Position numbers and translations under genes: made by a program. Under the pieces are notes generated by a model. It had not been told where the DNA came from. It did not search any database and was given only the letters and a program-made list of their open reading frames with translations. Below are positions 1-8,895 of a stretch of DNA of 64,000 nt, one piece after another (position 1 is the stretch's first letter; every line of letters begins with the position of its first letter). Source of the DNA: Bdellovibrionales bacterium (GTDB lineage: Bacteria; Bdellovibrionota; Bdellovibrionia; Bdellovibrionales; UBA1609); NCBI GenBank assembly GCA_019637855.1, contig JAHBUX010000016.1:1-64000 (forward strand). Direction: 5' to 3'.

Positions 1-1
1 C

Positions 2-130
2 GCGATGCTTCGAGCGAACATTGCAAGATTGATCCGAAAGACCTGGTGTACGACTAAAAAACGGGAGCGTTTGGCGGACCATATCGCCATCTACGCCGTC
101 TATCACAATCAACATTTAAATAAGGCTTAG
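2..130 (+). mobile_element. C-terminal fragment of a transposase (IS1-like?), cut by window edge
   Basis: An open frame enters from the left edge and runs to TAG at 128-130. Its roughly 42 visible residues are rich in Arg and Lys, with a segment RLIRKTWCTTKK followed by an aromatic/His tail IYAVYHNQ. This resembles the C-terminal end of IS1-family transposases, which carry an RL-R-KT...(F/Y)-N pattern. The catalytic part lies outside the window, so the family call is tentative. A second frame ends at TAA 55-57 and shows nothing recognisable. If correct, an insertion sequence abuts the sugar locus that follows. Confidence 0.38.
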
Positions 131-199
131 GAAAGCTAAGATCCGTTGATCAAAAATATCCCGAAGAGATCATCGCTCCGTCCAAAAACCACAGGCTGG

Positions 200-913
200 T
201 CAGCCAGTTCTTGAATTTTTATTGCCGACAGCGACCAAAAAATGGGCGTGGCGAACATCGACATTTCCAAAACTCGCAGGGAACGGATAATAGCCTGAAC
301 CGAGTAAGCGAACGTTTCTGAAGCGAGAGACCTGCAAAAATTCCTTGAGTCCGCGATAGTTAAAAATAATCTTGTGCGTCCAACTGCTCAACTCAACATC
401 TTCATGGCGATGCAGAGCCATTGGATTTCCTATGCCCGACTGCACACGCGAGAAGTTCGTTAGTGAAAAATTCTGCCAGCCCATAACAGCCGCGAAAATA
501 TTATGCCAGCTACTGCCGTTTTCCGTGCTGATGATGACACAACCACCGGGTTTAAGTATGCGATGGATTTCGGCCATAAAAGTGTCCACATCATGCAGAT
601 GCTCGATGACCTGGTTGGCGTGAACGATGTCGAAAAAATCCGAATCGAACGGCAACGCGCCGTTAAGATCTGCCTTGACCACCTGGATGCCCTTGGACCG
701 CGCCCGCTCCATACGCTGATCGACAATCTCAATACCAAATGTATTCGCCACTCCGGCTTTCGCCGCCAAACGCAAAGTCCACTCGCCATCATCACAACCT
801 AGATCGAGAAGACGGCCGTTAGGCGCATGGGGAACCGAACTTAAAATATTCTGTGCGTTTAGACTATGAGCCTTTAAAAAGAGGCCCGTTAGATAGCCAT
901 GCAGTATTCCCAT
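200..913 (-). CDS. class I SAM-dependent methyltransferase
   Basis: A 237-residue soluble protein with a Rossmann-fold methyltransferase domain. Motif I is LLDLGCDDGEWT (about residues 35-46), the acidic residue ending strand 2 is in FGIEIVD, and the post-motif is FDIVHANQVIEHLHD, typical of the Methyltransf_11/UbiE-like group. The C-terminal part (GGCVIISTENGSSWHN) fits the substrate lid of small-molecule or sugar methyltransferases. It points away from the sugar operon starting at 1078 and is separated from it by a promoter-like region. Involvement in O-methylation of a surface glycan is inferred from position only; the substrate is unknown. Confidence 0.75.
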   Translation of the reverse strand: MGILHGYLTGLFLKAHSLNAQNILSSVPHAPNGRLLDLGCDDGEWTLRLAAKAGVANTFGIEIVDQRMERARSKGIQVVKADLNGALPFDSDFFDIVHANQVIEHLHDVDTFMAEIHRILKPGGCVIISTENGSSWHNIFAAVMGWQNFSLTNFSRVQSGIGNPMALHRHEDVELSSWTHKIIFNYRGLKEFLQVSRFRNVRLLGSGYYPFPASFGNVDVRHAHFLVAVGNKNSRTG

Positions 914-1008
914 AGCTAAGACCTTTTACCCCGGCCGTAAACTATGCAAGTCCAGAAGCCCCCAGTCCAAAGTTGAGGAAGTTTTCTCGAAAGCTTTAAC
1001 GCCATGGC

Positions 1009-1037
1009 TTGTTGAGCCCTTAAGTGCGCTGTAGAAT
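1009..1037 (+). promoter_or_regulatory. possible sigma70-type promoter of the colitose-type operon
   Basis: TTGTTG (1009-1014) and TAGAAT (1032-1037) are separated by 17 bases, 40 bases upstream of the ATG at 1078. The -10 matches the consensus at five of six positions; the -35 is weak. It lies in the divergent gap between the methyltransferase and the ColD-like gene. Seen by eye only. Confidence 0.35.
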
Positions 1038-1077
1038 TAGATGGTTACCGCCTGCACATCAGCTATGAAAGACATCT

Positions 1078-2262
1078 ATGCGCAAGATTCCGTTGAACGA
1101 GTGCACTTTCGGAGAAGATGAGATCCAAGCGGCGATCGCCGTGTTGCGATCCGGGCATCTCACCATGGGTTCGCAGTGCGAAGCCTTTGAGAATCGCTTC
1201 GCCCGCGAACTAGGAGTGCGCAACGCTCTGTTTGTGAATTCGGGATCTTCGGCCAATCTTCTCGCCGCCTTTGCCCTGGTGAATCCGGCTCTTCAAGGGC
1301 ACTGCCCTCCCGGAGGTGAAGTGATTGTACCGGCGGTCACTTGGTCGACGACGATCTGGCCGATCGTACAAGCAGGTCTGACTCCCGTCCTCGTCGACAG
1401 CGATCCGCAGACTTTTCAGATGGATCTTCAGCAAGTGAAGGCGGCCATTGGGCCGAAAACTGTCGGCATTTGCCCTGTTCACGTCTTAGGGAACGCCGTT
1501 CCCATGATCGCTCTTCAAGCTCTGGCAAAGCAACATGACCTCTGGCTGATTGAAGATACCTGCGAAGCATTGGGCACGCGTCACGCCGGCAAAGACGTGG
1601 GGACCTTCGGTGATATTGGAACTTTTAGCTTTTATTTTTCACACCACATCACCACCATCGAAGGTGGCATGGTGGTCACCGACAACGATGAACTGGCAGA
1701 GCTGATGCGCTGCCTGCGTGCGCATGGCTGGACTCGGCAAATGAAGGGACGCGCGGCGATGGAGGCCAAGCACCCGGAGATCGACCCGCGCTTTCTGTTC
1801 GTGAATACGGGATTTAACTTGAGAGCGACGGAAATCAACGCGGCCTTTGGCCTTAAACAGATTGAGAAACTGCGCACGTTCAACAAAACACGCATTCGCA
1901 ATGCCGAGTTTTGGAACAAAGAATTCGCGACTTTGATTCAAACGGGTTATTTCCGACCGATGCAGCCTACCGAGGGCACTGAATCTACTTGGTTTGGCTA
2001 TCCGATCATTTGCAAGGACATCGAACTCCGCAAACAGCTGGGCGCGCACCTGGAGAAAAACGGTATAGAAACTCGTCCCGTGATCTGCGGGAACTTGGCC
2101 CGCCAACCGGCCTTCAAGATGATTCCCCATCGTATCGTAGGCGCACTCAAGGGCGCCGATGAGATTATGGACTGCGGATTGTTCTGGGGTTCGCACCCAG
2201 TGATGAACGAGAACGACCTCAGTTACGTCGCCAACACGGTAAAGGGTTTTTTCAAAGCATGA
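1078..2262 (+). CDS. colD: GDP-4-keto-6-deoxy-D-mannose 3-dehydratase (ColD-like)
   Basis: 394 residues of the DegT/DnrJ/EryC1/StrS PLP-fold family. Instead of the Schiff-base lysine of aminotransferases the motif reads SFYFSHHITTIEGG, with His189 at the lysine position. This is the signature of ColD/E1-type 3-dehydratases, which use PMP and glutamate to remove the C3 hydroxyl. Other ColD-like features are GEVIVPAVTWSTT, LIEDTCEALG, RAHGWTR and GIETRPVICGN, and the length is close to E. coli ColD (about 388). The Cys set of the iron-sulfur E1 enzymes was not seen. The gene overlaps the ColC-like gene by 4 bases and Gmd follows, exactly the enzymes needed for GDP-L-colitose. The substrate is inferred from family and neighbours. 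Confidence 0.85.
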   Translation: MRKIPLNECTFGEDEIQAAIAVLRSGHLTMGSQCEAFENRFARELGVRNALFVNSGSSANLLAAFALVNPALQGHCPPGGEVIVPAVTWSTTIWPIVQAGLTPVLVDSDPQTFQMDLQQVKAAIGPKTVGICPVHVLGNAVPMIALQALAKQHDLWLIEDTCEALGTRHAGKDVGTFGDIGTFSFYFSHHITTIEGGMVVTDNDELAELMRCLRAHGWTRQMKGRAAMEAKHPEIDPRFLFVNTGFNLRATEINAAFGLKQIEKLRTFNKTRIRNAEFWNKEFATLIQTGYFRPMQPTEGTESTWFGYPIICKDIELRKQLGAHLEKNGIETRPVICGNLARQPAFKMIPHRIVGALKGADEIMDCGLFWGSHPVMNENDLSYVANTVKGFFKA

Positions 2263-3200
2263 TGAAGCGTGAAGACGTCATTCTGGTGACCGGATCCGAC
2301 GGCATGGTCGGTCACGCGCTAGTTCACCATCTGCGCGGGAATTTCACCCATGTAGTGGCACTGACGCGCAAGGATTGCGATCTCGAAGATCGCGAAGCCA
2401 CGCGAAAATGTTTTCAATCGCATCAACCTAAGTTTGTTTTTCATCTCGCCGCCAAAGTCGGCGGTATCAAGGCCAACATTTCGGATCCGGTTGGTTTTCT
2501 GCAAGCCAATGCCTTGATCAGCTGCCATGTATTGGAAGCGGCCTACAAGGTAGGCGCACATAAGACTCTCGTTCTTGGTAGCTCCTGTATCTATCCGCGC
2601 GAATGTCCACAGCCCATGCGTGAAGAGTACATAATGACCGGCCCGCTTGAGCCCACCAATGAGGGTTATGCCCTGGGCAAAATTCTCGGACTGCGTCTGG
2701 CCCAATACTATCATCAGCAGCACGGCATGAACGTGGTCTGCCCTGTTCCGAGCAATATCTACGGTCCCGGCGACACCTATGATCTAGAACGCAGCCACGT
2801 GCTTAGCGCGTTGGTACGCCGTTTTGTGGATGCGCGCGAGGAGGGTCGCAACAGTGTCACTCTATGGGGAAGCGGCAAGGCGCGCCGCGAGTTTGTCCAT
2901 GTGGAAGACGTGGTGCGGGGAATGCTTTTTTGCATGCAGCAGCTCAACACTCCGGAGATCCACAATCTAGGGCCGGGCACCGACTGCAGCGTCGCGGAGC
3001 TCGCCGAAAAGATCAAAGCACTCACCGGCTACAAGGGCCGCATCGATTGGGACACCAGCAAAGCGGACGGAATGCCACGCAAGTGCATGGACGTCAGCCG
3101 CTTAAAGGCACTTGGTTTCACAACGCAAGTGTCCTTGGAAAACGGAATTCGGGAAGTGGTGAAGGAATACGAAACGATCTACACGCGGGAACACAAATGA
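2259..3200 (+). CDS. colC: GDP-L-colitose synthase / GDP-L-fucose synthase-like SDR epimerase-reductase
   Basis: 313 residues, extended SDR fold. The NAD(P) glycine motif is VTGSDGMVG near residue 10. The catalytic SSCIYP and YALGK (Tyr-x-x-x-Lys) are present, and the acid/base Cys and His of GDP-fucose synthase are kept in SSCIYP and [12 protein letters not shown]-fucose synthase and ColC share this fold and chemistry (epimerisation then 4-keto reduction). Because the preceding gene is a ColD-type 3-dehydratase, ColC (GDP-L-colitose) is the more economical reading; GDP-fucose synthase (fcl/wcaG) is the alternative. It overlaps the neighbours on both sides by 4 bases (ATGA), so translation is probably coupled. 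Confidence 0.78.
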   Translation: MMKREDVILVTGSDGMVGHALVHHLRGNFTHVVALTRKDCDLEDREATRKCFQSHQPKFVFHLAAKVGGIKANISDPVGFLQANALISCHVLEAAYKVGAHKTLVLGSSCIYPRECPQPMREEYIMTGPLEPTNEGYALGKILGLRLAQYYHQQHGMNVVCPVPSNIYGPGDTYDLERSHVLSALVRRFVDAREEGRNSVTLWGSGKARREFVHVEDVVRGMLFCMQQLNTPEIHNLGPGTDCSVAELAEKIKALTGYKGRIDWDTSKADGMPRKCMDVSRLKALGFTTQVSLENGIREVVKEYETIYTREHK

Positions 3201-4204
3201 AGAAGGCGTTGATTACCGGTATCACCGGCCAAGATGGCTCGTACCTGGCGGAGCTGCTGCTCGAAAAAGGTTATCAAGTTCACGGAATTATTCGGCGCTC
3301 ATCGTCCTTCAACACCGGTCGCATTATGCATATCTTCCAAGAGGTGCAAGAGAGCGACTCACGCTTGGTTTTGCACTATGGAGATCTTTCCGACGCCAGC
3401 TCGCTGGAGAAATTGATCGATGTGATCCAGCCCGATGAGATCTATAACCTGGGCGCCCAGTCGCATGTGCGCGTCAGCTTTGATCAACCGATCTACACTA
3501 TGGACATCGTGGGCAATGGCACACTTCGCCTACTGGAAGCGGTCAAAAACACCGGCGCTTACAAGACGACACGCTTGTACCAAGCATCGAGCTCTGAAAT
3601 GTATGGCCGCGTGCACGAAGTTCCGCAAAAAGAGACCACTCCGTTTTATCCACGCAGTCCCTACGCCTGCGCTAAAGTCTTCGCCTTTCACCAATCGGTG
3701 AACTATCGCGAAGCTTACGACATGTATGTGTGCAACGGCATCCTGTTCAACCACGAAAGCCCCCGCCGCGGTGAAACGTTCGTCACTCGTAAAATCACAC
3801 GCGGGTTGGCACGCATTCTGGCCGGCTTCGACAAAAAGATTTATTTGGGCAATCTCGATGCTAAACGTGACTGGGGTTTCGCCAAAGACTATGTTGAAGC
3901 CATGTGGTTGATGCTGCAGCAAAAAGAAGCCGAAGACTTCGTTATCGCCACCGGAGAAACCCACTCGGTGCGGGACTTCTTGAATCTGGCGTTCAAATGT
4001 GTGGGTAAGAGCTGGGAAGAGCATGTGGAAATCGATCCTCGCTACCTGCGCCCCACCGAAGTCGACCTGCTTTTGGGCGACGCCAGCAAAGCGCACCAAA
4101 AACTGGGATGGAAACCGAAGACCTCGTTTAAAGATCTCGTGCAGATCATGGTGCACGCGGATTTGGACTCTTACGGCATGAGCCGACATTTTGTGGGACT
4201 TTGA
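3197..4204 (+). CDS. gmd: GDP-mannose 4,6-dehydratase
   Basis: 335 residues. The frame is open further upstream, but the family N-terminus ([17 protein letters not shown]) begins at the ATG overlapping the colC stop, so that start was chosen. Motifs are the NADP-binding [19 protein letters not shown], the catalytic SSSEMYG and YACAK, and [16 protein letters not shown], all diagnostic of Gmd. The enzyme converts GDP-D-mannose to GDP-4-keto-6-deoxymannose, the common precursor of GDP-fucose, perosamine and colitose. No GDP-mannose pyrophosphorylase (manC/colA) is in the window, so precursor supply must come from elsewhere. Confidence 0.95.
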   Translation: MKKALITGITGQDGSYLAELLLEKGYQVHGIIRRSSSFNTGRIMHIFQEVQESDSRLVLHYGDLSDASSLEKLIDVIQPDEIYNLGAQSHVRVSFDQPIYTMDIVGNGTLRLLEAVKNTGAYKTTRLYQASSSEMYGRVHEVPQKETTPFYPRSPYACAKVFAFHQSVNYREAYDMYVCNGILFNHESPRRGETFVTRKITRGLARILAGFDKKIYLGNLDAKRDWGFAKDYVEAMWLMLQQKEAEDFVIATGETHSVRDFLNLAFKCVGKSWEEHVEIDPRYLRPTEVDLLLGDASKAHQKLGWKPKTSFKDLVQIMVHADLDSYGMSRHFVGL

Positions 4205-4207
4205 TCC

Positions 4208-4906
4208 GTGAAGATCACCTTATGCATTCTTTGCCGCAATGAGCTTGAGTGCCTGAAGCTGATGCTGCCACGTTTGCCACAACCTGGCCCGCGCTCCGGC
4301 TATGATGCTTGGGTCGCGATCGATGGCGGATCGACCGACGGGAGCGTCGAGTTTTTGCAAAGCCACGGCATTCCGGTCGTCGCGCAAAGCCGGCGAGGGC
4401 GAGGCGATGCGTTTTTGCAGGCCTTCGATAAAATTGACAGCGACGCTTATATTTTCTTTTCGCCCGATGGCAATGAAGACCCGGATGACTTCACTCGCTT
4501 TCGCCTGGAACTGACCAAGGGCGCCGATCTTGTCATCGCCTCGCGCATGATGAAAGGCGCGGTGAATGAAGAAGACATTCATTGGATACGCCTGCGAAAA
4601 TGGGCCAACAACGCGTTTAATCTTCTAGCTAATCTCCTGTTCCGCCGCGCCGGCCCCTACATTACAGATTCCATCAACGGATATCGCGCCATCACTCGCG
4701 CCGCCGCCCGCCGGCTGAACCTGGATTCTCTCGACTATACGATCGAGTATCAGATGACGATTCGTGCGCTGAAGGCGCGGCTGAATATCGCAGAGTTCCC
4801 GACTCACGAGGGGCAACGTTTGGCGGGCGACACAGGCGCGCAATCTATTCCCACGGGCATTCGCTTTCTAAAAAAACTTTGGCGCGAGTTCAGAATAGGA
4901 CGATAG
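4208..4906 (+). CDS. family 2 glycosyltransferase
   Basis: 232 residues, GTG start three bases after the gmd stop. A GT-A fold is indicated by LCILCRNE at the N-terminus, IDGGSTDGS, and an acidic metal/sugar-nucleotide site in FFSPDGNEDPDD. There are no C-terminal transmembrane helices, unlike dolichol-phosphate-mannose synthases with membrane tails. It probably transfers a sugar made by this locus, or builds the glycan that receives it; donor and acceptor cannot be told from the sequence. It is co-directional with gmd and the flippase-like gene that follows. Confidence 0.8.
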   Translation: MKITLCILCRNELECLKLMLPRLPQPGPRSGYDAWVAIDGGSTDGSVEFLQSHGIPVVAQSRRGRGDAFLQAFDKIDSDAYIFFSPDGNEDPDDFTRFRLELTKGADLVIASRMMKGAVNEEDIHWIRLRKWANNAFNLLANLLFRRAGPYITDSINGYRAITRAAARRLNLDSLDYTIEYQMTIRALKARLNIAEFPTHEGQRLAGDTGAQSIPTGIRFLKKLWREFRIGR

Positions 4907-4909
4907 ACG

Positions 4910-6046
4910 ATGAGCTCAGCGAAATGGCGCGAGGGAGGGATTTTCGTTGCAGGGAACCTGCTCGCCGGTCTGCTGAACTATCTGTATCAAGTTGTCGCCG
5001 CTCGCCAGCTTAGGCCCGAAGATTTTGCCGATCTCAACGCGTGGCTGGCCCATATTGCTTTGTTTTCCGTCAGCGCCGGACTTTTGCAGTATGCCGCCAA
5101 CTTCTTTCCTTCACGGCAAAATCTCTTACGTGGGACCATCATTGCCTTCAACTTTATCGCTCTGCTCTTTATTGGCCGCTGGTTCACGCTCTCCGGTCTA
5201 ACGCTAGAGAGGGCGATTATGATCGTCACCTTGGCTTCGATGGCCGGCTGGCTGCTAGGCCAAGCCCAGATCCGCCTGGCCTTTATCGCCATGACTGTGG
5301 CTAATATCGTACTCGGTCTGGCGAAGCTGACATCGGCATTCTTTCCGATCTACGAAGGTGGGAGTCTTGAACGCTTTGCCTTCTCACTCCTATTTGGCTA
5401 TGTGCCGGCTCTATGGGCGCTCACTTATCTGCTATGGTGGCGCGGCTCCCCTGAGCGTCCCGTAAAATCCTCATGGACCGCGCCGGTGATCTTGTCTCTG
5501 ACTTCGGTGATGATCCCGCAGTTCGATATGATCGTCATGAATCACACACAAAACCCGGCAACGTTCGAAAGCTTCGTCAAAGCCAGCTTGTTTTATAAAA
5601 GCATCTACTTCTGGGTGTACATCGGTGCACAATGGCTTTTGCCCCACCAGATTCAAGGCGGCGCCAAGTCCACGCTGCGCGGCCTGCTACTCACCTTTCT
5701 TTTGGCCCTGATCGGTTGCGCCGGGTTAACGGCTCTGAGTCCCTTTATCTCCACCGCCCTATTGAAATGGAGCGAGCCCCCCGCACTACGGCTAGTGTTT
5801 CTCTCTTGCCTACATATGAGCCTGCTCACCATGCTGTTTTTATGGATACAGGAAATGTGCGCCCATCGACGCCCCCAAGTGGCGGCGCTTGTATTGGCCG
5901 TTCTTGCCATTGAAGCCGCAAGCCAATGGATCCTCCGCTTTCCAGCCACAAACTATCTGATTCTTGTAACCGTTCTACAAACTTGCCTGCTAGGAACTGC
6001 CTACGTCCTCAGCGGTCATTTGCGCCCAAAACGGGGTGGCATTTAA
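4910..6046 (+). CDS. multi-spanning membrane protein, Wzx/flippase-like
   Basis: 378 residues with about ten hydrophobic segments. The N-terminal stretch (GGIFVAGNLLAGLLNYLYQVVAARQL) and the following DFADLNAW resemble the first helices of polysaccharide flippases of the MOP superfamily, where small residues and an R-L-x-x-x-x-F pattern are common. It is shorter than typical Wzx proteins (about 400-480), so a truncated or divergent flippase is possible. The position at the end of the sugar operon, three bases after the glycosyltransferase, supports a role in moving a lipid-linked glycan across the inner membrane. Family assignment is moderate. Confidence 0.55.
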   Translation: MSSAKWREGGIFVAGNLLAGLLNYLYQVVAARQLRPEDFADLNAWLAHIALFSVSAGLLQYAANFFPSRQNLLRGTIIAFNFIALLFIGRWFTLSGLTLERAIMIVTLASMAGWLLGQAQIRLAFIAMTVANIVLGLAKLTSAFFPIYEGGSLERFAFSLLFGYVPALWALTYLLWWRGSPERPVKSSWTAPVILSLTSVMIPQFDMIVMNHTQNPATFESFVKASLFYKSIYFWVYIGAQWLLPHQIQGGAKSTLRGLLLTFLLALIGCAGLTALSPFISTALLKWSEPPALRLVFLSCLHMSLLTMLFLWIQEMCAHRRPQVAALVLAVLAIEAASQWILRFPATNYLILVTVLQTCLLGTAYVLSGHLRPKRGGI

Positions 6047-6071
6047 CGCCCGGATATAGTTATATCTAGGG

Positions 6072-6932
6072 GTGGATAAGTCCTTCGAAGGCCTCTTATT
6101 CAGTCTCGCCATTCACGCCTTGTTGGTGGTGGCATTCTTTAATATGCCGTCCAAACCCTTTTTTGCCGATGGCGATCGCACCGAGATCACGCTGATCGAA
6201 AAGCCCCAATCCAAGGCCAAAGCTTTCGTTACTGAAACCGAAAAACAAAAACCGCCCGAATTGGTCGACGTTAAAGATGCGGCGGACTATCTGTCGGAAT
6301 TCACTAAGCGGGTAAAAAAACAGATTGTGGCGCGTAACAGCGGCCCCACCCGCAATTCACAACCAACCGTAATTCCACTGCGGCCGAAAGAGGTCCACGA
6401 TCGCGGCCGGGTGGCCGGCATGGACACCCAGCCACGCGCGCGCCGTGAGGAAGGCGTCGGCCTGCCCACCGTGGGCGGCAACCAATCCATGCGCGAGGTC
6501 GCCATCGGACCGTCGAGCGTGGCGGAGTTTATTCCAGGAGTGGAGCAAGGTGAATTCACGGCGCTGAACACGGATCAATTCACCTACTACTCGTTCTTTG
6601 CGCGCATCAATGAGCAAATTCGCAATCGTTGGGTGACCGGCATTCGCAACTATATGGCCCAGCTCTCGACCAAGGATCACGAGATGCTCTCAAAGATCGA
6701 TCGACAAACGGTGGTCGAGATCATCCTAACTCCCAATGGGGAGTTCTCTTCTTCGGTGCTGGAACATTCTTCTGGCGATCGTGTTTTGGACCAGACAACG
6801 GTCGATGCCTTTCGAGCAGCGGCTCCTTTTCTAAATCCACCGCGCGGCATAGTCGAGTCCGACGGTTTTATTCATTTGCGCTATGGCTTTGTGGTGCGCT
6901 TTCGCCCGCCTTTAGGTCAGGCCGGTTTCTAG
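6072..6932 (+). CDS. TonB-family energy-transducer-like protein
   Basis: 286 residues, GTG start. One N-terminal transmembrane helix (LLFSLAIHALLVVAFFNM) is followed by a charged Lys/Pro-containing linker and a C-terminal TonB_C-type domain from about residue 170. The latter shows INEQIRNRW, VVEIILTPNGEF and DQTTVDAFRAAAPFLNPP, the usual end of TonB/AgmX-type domains. Such proteins couple the inner-membrane motive force to an outer-membrane partner. No ExbB/ExbD genes are nearby. The next gene encodes a small outer-membrane beta-barrel, so the two may act together, but this is only positional inference. Confidence 0.7.
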   Translation: MDKSFEGLLFSLAIHALLVVAFFNMPSKPFFADGDRTEITLIEKPQSKAKAFVTETEKQKPPELVDVKDAADYLSEFTKRVKKQIVARNSGPTRNSQPTVIPLRPKEVHDRGRVAGMDTQPRARREEGVGLPTVGGNQSMREVAIGPSSVAEFIPGVEQGEFTALNTDQFTYYSFFARINEQIRNRWVTGIRNYMAQLSTKDHEMLSKIDRQTVVEIILTPNGEFSSSVLEHSSGDRVLDQTTVDAFRAAAPFLNPPRGIVESDGFIHLRYGFVVRFRPPLGQAGF

Positions 6933-6977
6933 TAAACTGGTCCGCCACGGGCTCTATCCTTTGCTAAAATAATCAGT

Positions 6978-7541
6978 ATGCGAGTGATTCTTTTCAGTGT
7001 TCTGCTGTTTAGCAGCATGCCTGCCTTCGCGGGCTTTATCGAGCTCGGCGCTTCGGCCAACTACCGCTCTAGCGGCTACAACGAGTTCAATAAAATCGAG
7101 AGTCTGACTTACACCGCTTCGTTCTCTTACTACTTTTTTGAAACCTGCGCGCTCGAGTTCAACTACACCACTGGATATTCCAAGCAGCTAACGAAGGGGC
7201 CTGGTGAACTCGATGATCAAGACAAAGTGGAAGACAACATCGACATGGCTTCAACCGACCTGGTGTTGTCGTTTGCCGGCCGTCAGGATCCCTTTCGTCC
7301 ATATATCAAAGCCGGCGCTGGCTATTTGATCAAAGAGCGCTTCCGGCAGATCAACAATGGTGATAAAAATCGTCTCTATAAGCAGGAAGGCATTGTGCCT
7401 AGCGGAGGCGTCGGTCTATCGATCAATCTCACCAAAGAACTGAGTGTGAAAATCGGCATCGAAGCATGGACGTCGCCACTGAAACAAAAACCGGTGGTAG
7501 TCGACTACGCGGGACGCGCCGGCATCGCTTGGATCTTCTAA
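6978..7541 (+). CDS. small outer-membrane beta-barrel protein
   Basis: 187 residues with a clear signal peptide (MRVILFSVLLFSSMPAFA, cleavage after AFA). The mature part has alternating aromatic/hydrophobic strands (YTASFSYYFFETCALEFNYTTGYS; PYIKAGAGYLI; GGVGLSINLTKELSVKIGIEAW) and ends in IAWIF, a C-terminal Phe typical of BAM substrates. The size fits an eight-stranded OmpA/OmpW-type barrel. The following lipoprotein gene starts inside or directly after its 3-prime end. Confidence 0.7.
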   Translation: MRVILFSVLLFSSMPAFAGFIELGASANYRSSGYNEFNKIESLTYTASFSYYFFETCALEFNYTTGYSKQLTKGPGELDDQDKVEDNIDMASTDLVLSFAGRQDPFRPYIKAGAGYLIKERFRQINNGDKNRLYKQEGIVPSGGVGLSINLTKELSVKIGIEAWTSPLKQKPVVVDYAGRAGIAWIF

Positions 7542-8605
7542 AAAGTTTGAGTCTTATCGCGCTCCTGTGGACGTGCACCGGTTGTCAGATCGGGTACTAC
7601 ATGCACAGCGCCTATCACCAATCCAAACTTGCCAACAGCCGCCGGCCGATTCCCGAAGTTCTTAAGACAGACAAACTGACGGCGGAGCAAAAGAAGAAGC
7701 TCGAACTGGTGGAAGAGGTAAAGACCTTTGGTGAAACTCAATTAGGTTTGGCGAAATCAAAGAACTACACCAGTTTTGTGCAGCTGGAAGAACCTTACGT
7801 CACATATATTGTACAGGCAGCCAAGGTCTACGAGCTGAAACCGTATCTTTGGCATTTCCCCTTTGTGGGCGATGTGCCTTATAAAGGCTATTTCCGCAAG
7901 GCACTGGCCGAAGAAGAGGCCGCCGCCTTTGACAAAGAGAAATACGACACCTATGTACGCGGAGTGTCCGCCTACTCCACACTGGGTTGGTTTCAAGATT
8001 CTGTTTTAAGCAGCATGCTGCGCTACACGGATATAGATCTGGTCGAGACGATTTTGCACGAGACCATTCACACCACCTTGTACATCAAGAGTGCCGCGGA
8101 TTTTAATGAGCGCCTCGCCACCTTCATGGGTCACGAAGGCATGAAGCTATTTTACCTACAAAAAGAAGGGCTGAGCTCACCCCACCTCAAAGAGGCCGAA
8201 AACGACAGCGCCGATCAGAAACTGTTTTCGGCCTTTATCACCAAAGAGTTAGACGATTTAAAAAAGTGGTACGAAATGAACGCCGGGCAAGTGGGCCGCG
8301 AGAAAAAAGCGGCGCGCCTGAAAGAGATCCAAGATCGCTTTAGCAAAGATCTTAAACCTAATCTGAAGGGGCGCAACTACGCTGACTTTGACAAACGCGA
8401 GTTGAACAACGCCTTGCTGTTGGCCTACAAAACTTATGAGTTCAGCCTGGCCGATTTTGAGAAAGTTTATGAACACTTTGGCCGCGATTTCAGGAAAACG
8501 TTGGAATGGATGAAAGGCCTTGAGAAGGAAAAAAATCCTGAACAAGCCTTGAAGGATTTTGCAGCTCAGGTTAGCTCGCCCTCTCCTGCGCCGCAAACGC
8601 GCTAA
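7529..8605 (+). CDS. putative zinc aminopeptidase lipoprotein (PF10023-like)
   Basis: About 358 residues from a TTG start at 7529 (a second TTG at 7547 is possible). An ATG 21 codons further upstream would add a hydrophilic extension before the signal sequence. The N-terminus LLKSLSLIALLWTCTGC looks like a lipoprotein signal ending in a Cys. The core HETIHTTLYIKSAADFNE carries an HExxH zinc motif with a downstream FNE, typical of the putative aminopeptidase family PF10023. It begins inside the 3-prime end of the beta-barrel gene and ends four bases into the convergent gene. It probably acts in the periplasm; its substrate is unknown. Confidence 0.65.
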   Translation: MDLLKSLSLIALLWTCTGCQIGYYMHSAYHQSKLANSRRPIPEVLKTDKLTAEQKKKLELVEEVKTFGETQLGLAKSKNYTSFVQLEEPYVTYIVQAAKVYELKPYLWHFPFVGDVPYKGYFRKALAEEEAAAFDKEKYDTYVRGVSAYSTLGWFQDSVLSSMLRYTDIDLVETILHETIHTTLYIKSAADFNERLATFMGHEGMKLFYLQKEGLSSPHLKEAENDSADQKLFSAFITKELDDLKKWYEMNAGQVGREKKAARLKEIQDRFSKDLKPNLKGRNYADFDKRELNNALLLAYKTYEFSLADFEKVYEHFGRDFRKTLEWMKGLEKEKNPEQALKDFAAQVSSPSPAPQTR

Positions 8606-8895
8606 GGACTTGCGTCGCAGACACTCTTGGCTTCTTTCTCTATAGGCAATATCTGATCAATAGCAGACATAATATGGCTACGCATGCGCATCAAGCACTG
8701 ATCGCTATCTACTCCCGAAGCAGGGTCCGACTCTTTCACCCATTGTTTGAGCAGGCGAAAGTTTTCGAAACTGTCTCGGTCTTCAGCCGAATGCTCCAGC
8801 AACAACTCCAAATCTTTATCGAGCGTGGGATCGAATTCGTTCTCTAAATAATCGATCCACCACCACCACTCAGTATCCTTTAGCGAATCCTCCAT
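8602..8895 (-). CDS. small acidic protein coupled to an ECF sigma factor; candidate cytoplasmic regulator
   Basis: 97 residues, acidic, with a run of four Trp near the N-terminus (DTEWWWWIDY). No transmembrane helix and no HxxxCxxC zinc motif are visible, so it is not a standard ZAS anti-sigma factor. The ATG directly abuts the TAA of the sigma factor gene, and a GGAGG lies inside the sigma 3-prime end, so translation is probably coupled. The first 60 residues (DPTLDKDLELLLEHSAEDRDSFENFRLLKQWV) resemble the helical N-terminal part of some anti-sigma proteins. A role as anti-sigma or modulator is inferred from this arrangement only. Confidence 0.6.
   Translation of the reverse strand: MEDSLKDTEWWWWIDYLENEFDPTLDKDLELLLEHSAEDRDSFENFRLLKQWVKESDPASGVDSDQCLMRMRSHIMSAIDQILPIEKEAKSVCDASP

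Noticed and set aside
2864-3196. Upstream extension of the gmd reading frame into the colC gene
   Set aside because: The frame stays open, but the extra 111 residues are Arg/Gly-rich shadow sequence of colC; the Gmd family starts at the ATG at 3197.
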